A stretch of 64,000 nucleotides of DNA from Zingiber officinale (GCF_018446385.1 NC_056004.1:24558492-24622491); one strand, 5' to 3'. Positions 36,701 to 47,401 are shown, numbered from the stretch's first letter. Notes: a model not told the origin generated them from the sequence alone. Numbers and translations: made by a program.

Positions 36701-39700
36701 TAATAGGATAATTTTATTAAGCTTTAAGCCTATTTAAATTATCCCGATCATAGCTAATAATTGATTAACATTATTAATCTAAAATTTCAGTTAGCTAAAT
36801 TAAAAAAAAAAACAGACATTTCGGCTTCGGTGTTTCGGTATTGGACGCGTCACCAGACCTAGGCGACGTGTTCGGACGCGTCACCTAAGCCGGTTGATGG
36901 GTCCGGGATGACGAGTCCGGACCCGTCACCTAAGCTCGACGACGGGCCCGGAAGCATCGCTTGGGAATGGTGACGCGTTCAAAGTCGAAACACGAAAAGT
37001 TAGTTTTTTCGTTTGACCTCTACTTAAACCACCGCCTTCCACGAATGTGGTGTTGTTGAGGTCTGCCTCCCGCTGCCTAGGCGGCCGCCTCAACCGTCAT
37101 TTAGAAAATTGGCTAGATTCAATCAAAGCCTATGGGATTTCAATAAGCCAAAAAGCATGACTCAAATAAATGGGATTTCCAAACTCCTCCATTGATGATA
37201 ACAATACAAGGCCCTAAAGAGATTCTCACTTCTTACCTAAATAGAAGAGAATCTAAGATGAAAAAGATGTTACGAGGAAAGCTTCAAACACACGGATGAA
37301 ACTTTGATTTTAGAGTTCTAAATCTTCTTGATGATCTTTTAACACTTCAACAATAAGAAAAGGTTGTTAAAAGTATTTTCGTGTGAGCCCTTATGCCAAA
37401 AGAACAACCAAAGTTGTTTTAAAACTCAATTCTAATGGTCCAGACGTTTAGGTTGACCTACCAAAAGCCTTGTGTCAACCTAACTCTTAGGAATCTAGCT
37501 GTTCAAAGTCAATATTCAAATCTAGATCAACCTACACAAATCTTAGGTTGGCTTAGTTATTTTAGGTTGACCTATCAAAAATGTTAGGTCTGTTAGGGCT
37601 CGTCGCATTTCGCTGGCTTGCTTCGTTGTTGTTAATATGCAGTAGAAAGACTCGAAACAAGACTCACAACGCTAACACGAGGATTTACTTGATATCCACC
37701 TCAAGAAGAGATGACTAATCCAAAGATCCACACACGACAAGCTCATCCACTATGAAAACACTCATTTACGGTAACTAACGAAGGCGGAGAAACCTTACAC
37801 ACTCTCTCAATACAACAAGAAAAGAAAAACAAGCTTATACAATACAAATCTTACAAGATTTACAAAACCCTAGCTTGCTTCTCCTTGTGTGGAAACGCCT
37901 CTTGACCTTGGAAGTGCAGCAACACTTTGCTCCAAGAAACTTCGAGAATTGGGGGAGAGTTGTGGAGGAGCTCGCGTGAAGATTGGGAAGAAGCTCGGAA
38001 AGAACTGCCGAAGAGATCGCTCGTCAACGGCTTTAATCCTGCGCAACGGTCATTGCCCAATCGATCGGTTGATCGATTGGGGAGGCTAAATCGATCGGCT
38101 GATCGATTCAACCTTCTTCTGTTCTCTCGCGTCAACGCGAGAAACCTGGCTCCAATCGATTGGGGAGCCCAATCCATCGGCTGATCGATTGGTGAAACTA
38201 CTGTGTGCGCAATATAGGCTCCAAATCGATCGGCTGATCGATTAGATTGCCATTTGTCGCATCACTGCGCCCAATCGATCAGTTGATCAATTGGGCTTTG
38301 GTTCAATCGATCGGATGATCGATTGACCTCCCTTTGACTTGCTTAACTAAAGTCTAGGGTCCTCAAATCCAACATCCGATCAACCGTGACATGTTAGAAC
38401 TCCTCATGCCTAGCATCCGGTCAACCTTGACCTGCTGGGACTTCTTCGCCAAGTGTCCGATCAACTCTTTGACTCACTTGGACTTTTCTCCTCGTGCCAA
38501 GTGTCCGGTCAACCTTGACCCACTTGGACTTACCGTCTCGTGCCAAGTGTCCGGTCCTCCATGACCCACTTGGACTTCCAACAGATGTCCGGTCACCCTT
38601 GACACTTCTGGATTTCCTCATGCCAAGTTTCCGGTCAATCATTTGACCTACTTAGGCTTCCACCAGATGTCCGATCACCCTTGACCCATCTGAATTTCCT
38701 CGTGCTAAGTATTCGGTTAATCCTTTGACCTACTTGGGCTTCCCAACACCATGTGTCTGGTCAATCTTGACCCACCTGGATTTCCACGTGCCTGGCTTCA
38801 CTCATCAGGTCTTTCCATCTACCTAGCTTCACTCACTAGGACTTTTTATCTGTCTGGTTTCACTCACTAGGACTTTCACCTAACTTCACTCACCAGGATT
38901 TTCACCTAGTTTCACTCACTAGGGTTTTCACGTAGCTCCACTCATCAGGATTTTCCCACTGCCCGGCTTCACTCACCGGGACTTTTACCTGCCTAACTCC
39001 ACTCACTAGGTCTTTCACTTGGCTCCACTCACCAAGATTTTCCCACTGCCCGGCTTCACTCACCGGGACTTTCACCTACCTAGCTTTACTCACTAGGTCT
39101 TTCACCTGGCTTCACTAACCAAGATTTTTCCTTGCCTAACCTCCAATTAGGACTTTTCCAGTCAAGTATCCGGTCAACCTTAACCTGCTTGACTCTTCTT
39201 CACATCAAACTGGTCATCCCTTGACCAGATGGAAATTTTATCAACAATCTCCCCAATCGGACGATTGCATCTACAATCTCCATGTATTATCAAACATCGA
39301 AACTCAAACATCGAAACTCAAACATCAAGACTCAAGCTCAAGCTTAGTCAACCAGATCAGCCTTGACCTAGGGATATTGCACCAACAAGGTTGACCTAAC
39401 TTTTAATCAAAAAATTAGCTTCCTAAATTACCTAGTTAGCTTCCAAGAGCTATCTAGCTAGGTTGACCTAGAACAAATGTTAGGTTAGCCTAACCCTAAC
39501 TCGACCTTCTACAAACAGCAAGATGAACTATTTAGGAAAATTGTGACTTCCAAGCAAATGCCAACCCTAGTCAACCAAACAAAGGTCTTAATCAACCAAC
39601 CTCAAGACATCGGCCTCGGCTCCTAGAATTTATCACTCAGGTCAATCCAACAAAGACCAAATGTTGACCGACCTCCTCAAATGCTAAGCATCTAGTCAAG

Positions 39701-42039
39701 CCTACCAAAGACCTAGATCACTTAACAATTGGGCCTAAGATGATGCCCCCTAGATAATCCTCACTACCTAGAATGTAAATCTTATCTTTCAATTGTTCAA
39801 GCCAAATAAATACAAAATACATTCCAACAAACATCATGGGCCTTCAAGTCTAATCTCCAAGTTTGATGACATCCACCAGGTCAAAGCTCCACATAGCTCC
39901 ATGCTTGATCCACTAAACTCATCAACCAAACTTGTTTCTCAATCTTCCAAATCAACTTGAATAATGGTACACACTCATAAGAGATCATCAAATACAAACG
40001 CCTGATTTATGTTAAAATTAAAATAAGGAGTGCCGAAAACTACTTATAACAATTACTAGCAAATTTAAATGACCGTTGTATAACTGAAGATATGACTTTA
40101 CATAGAGATTTGTGGGGGAAAAATACAAATTTTATAACTAAAAAATAGAAATCTGCAACCTATTGTTTTTAATCCTTTAATTGTGGTTCACAAATCAAAT
40201 GTGGCAAACTCCATAAACTACTTTGGTATTCTTTATGGGGGCTGTTGCTCTTCTTGTCTTTCAAATATGTTCAAGAAGTCTCTCCATTTATCCTCAATAA
40301 AAGGTTCATGGAAAAGCAACAATGATCTATGAACCCTAAAATAATAGCATTATGTTTGTGATATACCCCATAGTTTAGTGCTACATTCTGAGTGATGGAT
40401 TAATGGAGAAGCTTTATAAGCTTAAATGAAAGAACTACTATGACTTGGGCTTAAACATTGGCTGATGGTTGGGGCCTAAGAAATTGGCAGGTCAATTCTC
40501 TCATCTAATGTCATAACAATGTTTAACAATAGATGACTGTCTGTTCCTTGTTTTTTGTAAAAGGAATAAATGATGACTATGCCATTGAGAAACGGTTGGC
40601 AGTTACTGTTAGGGACTCCAAATACTTTCATACTGATACCCTGGTTTCATCTACTGTTAGGGACTCCAAATACTTTCATACTGATACCCTGGTTTCATTG
40701 TCATAGATGCAATAGGTACCTCCTGCTCTTTAAGCTTCTTGTCGAGCTCAGCAAGGCTTTCCTCCAAGTCATATTGACCTGAGTGATAGAAGCATCTTTC
40801 AAGAAATTGTTCCATCTTCTGACCACAATTCTCCCTGAAATTCAACAGGACAAATTTAAAAAAAAAAAATCTACAGGAAACTAGACGATTAATTTGTTTG
40901 GATAACATCTAGAAGATTGATCATAAACAATGAAGTAAAAGACAGACCGTTTATCGATTCTGCATGTAAGTGTCTTGCTAACCATGGTTCTTAATTCCGC
41001 ATCAGTCATTTTACTTCGTGCATAACCAAATATAGTAAAATGCTGAAAGACCACATACATATACAATAACTTGACTTAGACAAAATATATAATTGTAAGA
41101 GAAAATTTAACAACATTCAGACCTTTGGAAGGCAATCTTCATAATAAAGTGCAAACAGGGCTGGAAATATTTTCTTCTTGGCTAGGTCACCAGAGGCTCC
41201 AAACACAGTGATGCTAACAGTGGACTCCTGTTCACTTGCGTCAAGACAAGCTTCTCGATTGTATTCCTCAGAAGATAAACCAAGGCAGCTACCATTCTCA
41301 ATATCTTTCTGCAATGGAGCCTTGCTTATAGAGGATGTAGGTGGCGTACCAGCTGCAATGAAATCGCCCAAATCTAGCCATGTCAACATTAACGATCGAA
41401 AAAGAGAAAAAGAGCCTCCACAGTAAAAATCTGCAAAGTGAGCCAGAGAAAAAGAAGAATGATGCTTCCAGGGGATCGACCGCCAACCCAATAAAGATAA
41501 TTTTCACTGATTTTCTTGCATCGAAGGACCCAGGGCGCCAGATAATAAATAAATAAGACCCATGGAACAAATAACAGATGCACAAGTAAACTAAAGAAAT
41601 AACCGACCAATTCACAGACAAATCCGAATCATCTAAACCACACAACTAAAAATCGGAGCCAATTTAATATCGTATAAGGAAGTTTCAATCGATATGCAAC
41701 ACTATTTAAAATAGGACTCAAAAACAACCAATGGAAGTGATGGAAAAACAAAATTTCGGAACCCAACCCTAGATCAATTTCGCAGCCAATGAAACGAATC
41801 ACTCTCAGACAGAAACTAAGGAAATACCCTTCGAAGAAGCTCAAGACAAAGTAAAATGGAGGAACCTAACCTTCCTTTTTACAAACAATGCTCAGATGCC
41901 AATACCGCGGGCCAACTCCTCGCGCATAGATGCTACTCGGCGACGATTTGAGGTGGATCGACGATACAGTAGCATGGTTTAGCAGAATCATGCGAGGGGC
42001 GGCGCGAGAGGAACCTAATTTGGCGGCGGATAGGGCCAT
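33798..42039 (-). CDS. G6PD: glucose-6-phosphate dehydrogenase, chloroplast isoform
   Basis: First enzyme of the oxidative pentose phosphate pathway, making NADPH in the stroma. Ten minus-strand exons: 41871-42039, 41123-41352, 40948-41042, 40720-40834, 35251-35456, 35023-35172, 34822-34942, 34430-34659, 34144-34344, 33798-34047; 1767 bp, 588 aa. All are GT-AG and in frame. Residues 1 to ~60 form a plastid transit peptide; the NADP-binding GASGDLA is at 108-114 and the substrate-site RIDHYLGKE at 272-280. Cys160 and Cys168 (in [11 protein letters not shown]) match the spacing of the thioredoxin-sensitive pair known in potato plastid G6PDH, so the enzyme is likely inactivated in light. The start is ATG 42039; the in-frame codon at 42051 is GTG. 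Intron 4 is 5.3 kb and full of repeats. Oddity: [17 protein letters not shown] has Q and C where family members usually have R. Confidence 0.95.
36298..37121. mobile_element. Mutator-like non-autonomous element
   Basis: About 804 bp (36308-37111) flanked by the direct repeat GCTAGATTCA (36298-36307 and 37112-37121). This is close to the 9-bp duplication typical of Mutator-like elements, allowing one chance base. The ends are imperfect inverted repeats: TTGTAAATGGCGGT at the left against a right end that reads TTCTAAATGACGGT when reverse-complemented. CCTAGGC/AGGCGG words occur near both ends. The interior holds GACGCGTC-rich sequence and a nested SINE. No transposase. Confidence 0.75.
36480..36635 (-). 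mobile_element. Au-type SINE
   Basis: On the minus strand it begins GAAGGGCAGTCTTGGCTCAA (the tRNA-like head), continues with a degraded box B region (CCGGTCACGGGTTTAAATTC), then GGATCCTTCCCCGGGACC and GCGGGAGTTTCGTGC, and ends GGGCTGTCC. This is the recognisable layout of the widespread plant Au SINE. It sits inside the Mutator-like element, so it arrived later. An AT microsatellite follows its 3' end. Confidence 0.85.
38055..38330. repeat. array of ATCGATCGG-GATCGAT quasi-palindromes
   Basis: Repeated near-palindromic units such as CAATCGATCGGTTGATCGAT start near 38057, 38089, 38170, 38223, 38272 and 38303. Each reads almost the same on both strands around a 2-3 base centre. Confidence 0.85.
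38390..38780. repeat. ~60-bp tandem repeats with GGTCAA/TTGACC words
   Basis: Units of the form AAGTGTCCGGTCAACCTTGA followed by CCCACTTGGACTT, with a spacer containing CTCGTGCC, repeat about six times with substitutions. They are part of the solo LTR. Confidence 0.8.
38800..39140. repeat. ~30-bp tandem repeats (CTTCACTCACTAGGAC type)
   Basis: CTAGCTTCACTCACTAGG and CCGGCTTCACTCACCGGG alternate roughly every 28-35 bp, about ten copies, separated by ACTTTCACCT or ATTTTCCCACTG. They are part of the solo LTR. Confidence 0.8.
40605..40699. repeat. 48-bp perfect tandem duplication beside a G6PDH donor
   Basis: ACTGTTAGGGACTCCAAATA begins at 40605 and again at 40653; the copies match over about 45 bases. 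The second copy ends ~20 bp inside intron 4, next to the exon 4 donor at 40720/40719. Confidence 0.9.
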
Positions 42040-43721
42040 ATCTCTTCCCACGACGTCAGAAAAGCGACGGCGAGGGTAGATGGGGGGAGTTAAGGAAGAG
42101 AGAGAGCGGGAGCGACGTCGCTAGGAAGCCATGGGGGTGAGCTTCAGTGGCTTCTTCCGAATCCTCTCCTTTTCTCTTCTGGCAATGCCCTCTGGTTTAG
42201 ATCTGACGGTTGATACAGCAGGACCCACTAGAATTAAAGGACATGATTTGATATTGGGGAGCCAAAGCGGAGCCGACTGTGGAAGGAGTCAAGGAGATGC
42301 CGTCTGACACTCCTCGTGACCATCGAAGCGCTCGTTTTTTAGTAAAAGAGAAAAACAAGAGCTGATTAATTAAGATAAGTTTTTGTTAATTAATTTAATT
42401 ACTATAAAATTAAGATACTTTTACTACAGCTGAACTCGGTGAAGCGGGTTTAGATGCGTAAAAAATACATCGACAGAATCGGTGGGGCGGTAGTCAACAA
42501 TAGTCAAATTTTTTTTTTATATTTAAATTTTCATGATAAAATAATTAAATTAAATTTTAAAATAAATTAAATTATTAAAATGATTATTCAAATTTAATTT
42601 AATTTAATTTTTTATATTAAGTTGAGTTTGGTTCAAATTTACATTGCACTTTATTTAGATATTATTAAGTTCGCTTCTTTAAAAATTTTATAATTTTAAA
42701 TTTAATTGATTAATTATTAAGTTAGATAATGTAAGTATTTGATTCACATGTTCTATTCGTGAATATTAATGAATTAATCAATTAAACATCTATATATTTC
42801 ATTTATTTATTTATTTAATTTAATGAGTTATTTAAATGTATTTATTTAACTAATTTTATATATATTAAACCAATATAAATACATTCCAATCAACCAAACA
42901 TCAAATTCTTGGGACATTTTAAATTGTTTTCTATTTTTTTCCTTATTTTTCGTTTTTTTTGTCAGTTATTATTATTACATTTTAAACCTCTAATTGTCTA
43001 CTGCCTTTAATGGAAAATAATTTTAAATTACCATCTGATTGGAGCTAATTTGTTTACATTAAAATTAATTAAATTGTATAATTTATTAACCGGCCTATTA
43101 GCTCGGTCAGAGCGTCATGTTAATAACGCAAAAGTTGCATGGGCCAATTATTTATTTTTCTCAGTTTCTTAGAAAGTTTTAATTGGCTGCTTATGGACTT
43201 TTACGGCCCAGGTTTTTCTCCATATCACAAACGACCATTCTGGAATGCTTATGTAATGCGTGGGAATTATTTTTCAAATAATAGCTTTAAATTTTAATTT
43301 AATCATATTTTTAAAAATTGAACCACTTTAATTTGCATTTGAATTTAAATTAACTTAGCTATAATTTTAAATTATATTTTATATTTAATCAAAACTAATT
43401 TTTTGAAATGTATTTTTTAAGAAACTTAAGTCATGTACTAATAATATTTTTGAACGACTATAAATAATTTAATAAAATTGTTAAAAAAAAATATTATCCT
43501 CTAATCTTACTATTTAACCAAATCTTGGTGACGACTCTTTTAAGATTTATTAGTAATTCAACGTCTTATTTGGCAATATTAGATTATAGCTTAGGTCAAA
43601 TCAACATATAAAATAACTTTTAAATCAGAAGATCGAAAGAAGTTATTGCCACCATTATTATAAAATATTAATTTTACCCCTCTCTCTCTCTTCTCTCTCT
43701 CTATATATATATATATATAAA
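42040..43721. other. G6PDH upstream region
   Basis: 5' leader and promoter side of G6PDH to about 42350, containing a purine-rich AGAGAGAG patch at 42095-42110. From 42360 the DNA is very AT-rich with no coding signal and some diverged TTCAAATTTAATTTAATTT repeats. A (CT)n(TA)n tract at 43679-43720 borders the next element. Confidence 0.5.
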
Positions 43722-44203
43722 AGAAATTTTAGCCTGCGGTGACTTATGTACGGTTTTACTACGGTACTTGCCACGTCAGCGAGAAAACACAAAAAAAAAA
43801 AATCAACGCTGCTCTCCTCTGATCGATCTGGGAGTCTTCTGATCGGTCTGTGGACCGATCAGGCCCTAGGCTGATCGGTCCCCAGACCGATCAGGAAACA
43901 ATCAGAGGCAAAAAAGTAGGGGGATCGGTCTATGGACCGATCCACCTATAGCCTGATCGGTCCACAGACCGATCAGGCTTCGAAGCCAACTCTCACAGAG
44001 AGTTGGTTGATCGGTCTGGGGACCGATCAACCTAGGGTCTGATCGGTCCATAGACCGATCATGAGACTCCCAGACCGATCAGGTTGGAGCCTAATCGGTC
44101 CAGGCCGATCAGAGGAGAGTAGCGCTGATTTTTTTTTGTGTTTTCTCGCTGACATGGCAAGTACCGCAGTAAAATCATACATAAACCACCGCATGCTAAA
44201 ATT

Positions 44204-44206
<3 letters not shown>
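43722..44206. mobile_element. long-inverted-repeat foldback element
   Basis: About 485 bp with inverted arms of ~105 bp: the left arm starts AGAAATTTTAGCCTGCGGTG, and the right arm, reverse-complemented, starts AGAAATTTTAGCATGCGGTG. Both arms go on through GGTACTTGCCA, GTCAGCGAGAAAACACAAAA and CTCTCCTCTGATCG. The centre is a tandem array of GATCGGTC...GACCGATC quasi-palindromes. Both sides abut CT/TA microsatellite, so a target duplication cannot be told apart from the microsatellite. No coding capacity. Confidence 0.82.
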
Positions 44207-44248
<42 letters not shown>

Positions 44249-44347
44249 TTTTTTTTTGATTGATTAGGTTAGTCTGTGCAGAGTAATTACTTACGACTTT
44301 CTACAATCTCTTTTGTCCTGTCTTGTAGCTTGAGATCTCAGCATACA

Positions 44348-44735
44348 ATGGAGGAAATTAGAAGAACAATGCACAATATTCCCCTTGCATTAGCCCTTGC
44401 AGCTTTGATCTTAGCATCCTTCATGGCCACTGAAGCCGATGGATATGACCTTTGCACGATGCTCCTGAAGGTCCTAATCCTATTAACAACACAGAGCCTT
44501 TCTGATTTACTCCTGTACGTCTTAATCCTCTCCATAACAAAGAAAGGTTTAACTTTAAACCTCTGCATGATGTAACTGAAGGTCCTAGTCCTATTAATAA
44601 TGAAGAGAGCTAGGTTTAACTTCAAGCCTCTGCTAGATACTCCTGAATATCCTAATTATATTCATAATGAATTGAGAGGTTTAACTTCAAGCATAATTGA
44701 GAGGAAGTTAATCATAACCGGTCCATGCAGTCCTT
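44348..44735 (+). pseudogene. degenerate secreted-peptide gene with a 16-residue repeat
   Basis: An ATG at 44348 opens a frame that begins MEEIRRTM and has a clear signal peptide, HNIPLALALAALILASFMA, cut probably near TEADG. About 30 codons on, the frame shifts by one base near 44447. In the new frame four tandem units are visible: PLHDAPEGPNPINNTE; a second unit with PVRLNPLHNKE and one stop; PLHDVTEGPSPINNEE; and, after a stop and another shift, PLLDTPEYPNYIHNEL. Units are linked by RFNFK-like spacers. The core P-x-G-P-N-P-[IL]-x-N resembles CLE-type peptide signals (GPNPLHN), but the similarity is partial. I cannot name the family. The breaks suggest a dead copy, or an unseen intron. Confidence 0.45.
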
Positions 44736-44850
44736 GAAGCCCCTTATTGCCCTTATTATAGTGACTGCATGTTGCTTCTGGAGGTTCTTATGCTTATGCA
44801 ATAAATTCTTATGCTTACGCATTAACTTTTGTAGCGACATCGGGTTTAAA

Positions 44851-45311
44851 TAGGGTCGTAAATGAGTCGAGTTGTACTGAATAATAAGAGGCTTGAGCTC
44901 GGGCTTAGTTTGTTATCCCTAAACTTGAGCTCAGTTCGAGTTCGATTCGAGCTTTAGTTCTTATGCTCGAGCTCGGTTCGAGTTTGATTTGAACTTTAGT
45001 TCTTATGCTCAAGCTTGGCTCATAATAAAATTAAATAATTCAAGTTCAGTTTAAACTCGGTTCGAAAAAAACTTATTTAAAAATTGAATGAACTTCGAAA
45101 AAAACTTGTTTAAAAATTGAATGAACTTACATTTAAGATAATTAATTATAATAATTAATAATATATTATTATATTTATTTTATATATATATATATATATA
45201 TAAATATAAATAAAATAAATGAGTCTCTTAACGAACATGTTCTCAAATCTCTAAACGAACATATTCCCGAGCTCACCAATTAAATATTGTTAAGCTCAAG
45301 CTCGGTTTTAT
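44851..45311. mobile_element. hAT-type MITE remnant
   Basis: Starts TAGGGTCGTAAATGAGTCGA, like the left terminus of the intact element at 23405. It is filled with GAGCTCGGTTCGAGTTCGAT-type words and contains a TA microsatellite at 45181-45203. The right inverted terminus is not recognisable, and no clear 8-bp duplication was found. Confidence 0.5.
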
Positions 45312-45484
45312 GCATATCCTCCAGAATATTGGCAGAGTAGTTAATATTCCATGCAAGCCCCATCTCATGGAATTCATCGCTTCAATCACTAGAGATTCAA
45401 TCAAATGAATCGAGGAAATCTAGTGTTGATGCAACTGACAGTAATAACGATACAAAAATACCTTATGCATTCCCCGATTCATAA

Positions 45485-45880
45485 TTTCCTCCATTCTCAT
45501 CTGAAATATGGTCTGACGATATTATTCTCAATCAAACACCAGAGATGGGCAACGAATTAGATGAAGATCATAGCAAGCAAACAGTATGGATAGTAGCAGA
45601 TGATAAGCTCCTTACAACGACCTACATAATTATGAGTGAAGATTTAGTAGTTGGCAACACCTAGAAGAGTGAGTCTTTTTGGAGACGAGTGGTAACATAT
45701 TACAATACCAATCGAGATAAGGGAGCTAAAAAAAGAAATGCGGAGAAAGCAAAATCACATCGGGCTTCGTTGAAAAAGATCGTAAATAGATACAATGGAA
45801 TCTACAATAAATGGTATAATGATCGATTAAGTGGATGGAGTGACGAGGATTTAATGGTGCGAGCTCATGAAGAATACAAG
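45485..45880 (+). pseudogene. PIF/Harbinger-type Myb/SANT-like ORF, left part
   Basis: A frame starting around FPPFSSEIW runs through DDKLLTTTYIIMSEDLVVGN, a stop codon at 45662-45664 (TAG where Gln is usual), then ESFWRRVVTYYNTNRDKG, KKIVNRYNGIYNKWYND and GWSDEDLMVRAHEEYKS. This is the trihelix/Myb-like DNA-binding ORF1 that accompanies PIF/Harbinger transposases in plants, or its NAM-associated-like relatives. It breaks off where the LTR begins at 45881. What looks like its C-terminal part resumes at 62415. Not functional. Confidence 0.6.
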
Positions 45881-47144
45881 AGTTGGTGCGGGAAGCATCA
45901 GACGATTGAACCTGAGTTTTGATAATGACAAAGGGTTCAATGTTAAGGTTATTTGTGGTCTAACGAGTTTTGAATGAGATTGCAGGAAAGTCCTAAGTAT
46001 ACTTGGCAAAAGTCCTATCTGCGGTTAGGTAGGTGGAAAACCCTAGGGGGTGGTAACTCTAGGTCCTAGGGGATGGTAATCCTAGGAGGAAAGTCTTGGT
46101 GGGTCGACCGCTTCAGGCAAAATCCTAGAGTCGGGGATTCTAAGTTGAAATCCTGGTGTCGCGAGCCGGGTGAAAGTATGGACGGGTCGTGGAGCGAACG
46201 TCCAATATGAAGACCGGGAGCCTCGGGCACTGAGTAAAAGTCCAATCGGTCTGGAGGACCCGTCTGACAACAGGTAATTAAACTCTCCTGAGTGGAGTAG
46301 GTGAGGACACGTTCCCCAGTGAGGGAACAGTAGACGTCGGTTCGACCTAGGGTTTCCGGAGGGAAATCCGAAATCAGAACCGAACAATCCGATGACTATC
46401 AAATACTTATATTATTTGTATTTTATTGTGCTAACTTGGTTTTACAGAGTATATTTTGTTTGTGGACTAATATGCCTTGTAGGAATGAAGTTGCCCAAGG
46501 GAGGCCTCGGATGAACAGTACCCAAGGCACCCTCCATGGATTTTAGAGGTGCCTCAAGTGCCTTGGCTGGAGCTGCGCAGGAAGCAGGTAGAGGGCGTCC
46601 TCCAAGGCTACTGAAGGCACCTTCGATGCTGGATGGGAGGCGCCCTCCATGGAACTTGGAGGTGCCTTCGAGTGGATAAGCAGCGAACACCGCATAGCTT
46701 ATCAACGTGGATGACTCGGGGCTGGAGGTACCCTCAATAGCTTATATAAGCCTGGTTCGAGCAAGAGGCAAAATAACACATTTTCTACAAACAATCTTTG
46801 AAGTTGCGCTCTATGCCAAAATGACTCAATGACGCTCAACTTCTGTTCTGACAATCAATGACTACTTCCATAATCATTTATTGTCGATATAATCTTTTTA
46901 AAGTTCAGTACTTGTAATTAATCTTGTAAAGATTCTCGAGCTTATAGTGATTGCCCACCGAAAGTGATCAACGATCGCGGGCCTTGGAGTAGGAGTTGAC
47001 ACAGGCTCCGAACCAAGTAACCAAAAGTGTTGGCGATTGCTTTTAATTTACTTCTATATTTCGCTGTGTATTTATGAAACAAATGAATTAGTCATGAGGG
47101 CTATTCACCCCCCCTCCCCCTCTCTAACGCTTTACCATCCTACA
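45881..47144 (+). repeat. 5' LTR of the copia-type element
   Basis: Begins AGTTGGTGCGGGAAGCATCA, with the expected T of TGTTGG changed, and ends CCATCCTACA. It aligns along its length with 61187-62414, including TTTGAATGAGATTGCAGGAA, GGACTCTAG/GGGATTCTAA blocks, CCTCGGG and a TATATAAG box near 46742-46749 (GCTTATATAAGCCTGG), the probable LTR promoter. Confidence 0.88.
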
Positions 47145-47146
47145 AT

Positions 47147-47158
47147 TAGTATCAGAGC
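47147..47158 (+). other. primer-binding site (tRNA-iMet type) of the copia element
   Basis: TAGTATCAGAGC two bases after the LTR end; one mismatch to the TGGTATCAGAGC complementary to plant initiator tRNA-Met. Confidence 0.75.
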
Positions 47159-47401
47159 GGGGTCGTTTCGAATATGTGAAACCACCATTCAAGCAATTGT
47201 TTCGTGGTATTTTTCTCTTTTCGGATTCAATCAGAATTGGTACAAGTGTTGTATTCTGATCTTTTTATCACAATTCAAATTCCCTCTCGAAGTTGGTGCA
47301 ACACCACTTGAGTTCGCGTATTTAATTTCTTAATCTCGCACTACTAATCCAAGACCAAGTCTTAGAACAAGTTTTCTCATTTTTTGTGTGTTAGATCTTT
47401 A

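Larger units (their letters stand above)
37591..39387 (-). mobile_element. solo LTR (1.8 kb) in G6PDH intron 4
   Basis: On the minus strand it starts TGTTGGTGCAATATCCCTAG and ends CGAGCCCTAACA, giving TG...CA termini. Flanking 5-mers are AGGTC and AGGTT on the plus strand, a target duplication with one mismatch. No primer-binding site or coding region is attached, so it is read as a solo LTR left by recombination. It has the same start as the LTR at 62535, which lies in the opposite orientation. The interior has three tandem-repeat zones: quasi-palindromes 38055-38330, GGTCAACCTTGACC-type repeats 38390-38780, and CTTCACTCACTAGGAC-type repeats 38800-39140. Confidence 0.78.
35457..40719 (-). 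other. G6PDH intron 4 (5.3 kb, repeat-filled)
   Basis: Links exon 4 (ending KLKEQE) to exon 5 (starting AGRLSNRLF) in phase 0. Its contents are given separately: a Mutator-like element with a SINE inside, a solo LTR, and a 48-bp duplication near the donor. The rest (37130-37590 and 39388-40560) is rich in AGGTTGACCTA words and otherwise featureless. Confidence 0.85.

Noticed and set aside
38055-38330. CRISPR-like array
   Set aside because: Units are near-palindromes with variable short spacing and no unique spacers of constant length; this is eukaryotic LTR DNA.
42037-42051. Upstream start for G6PDH at 42051
   Set aside because: The codon there is GTG; the first in-frame ATG is at 42039 and fits a plastid transit peptide.
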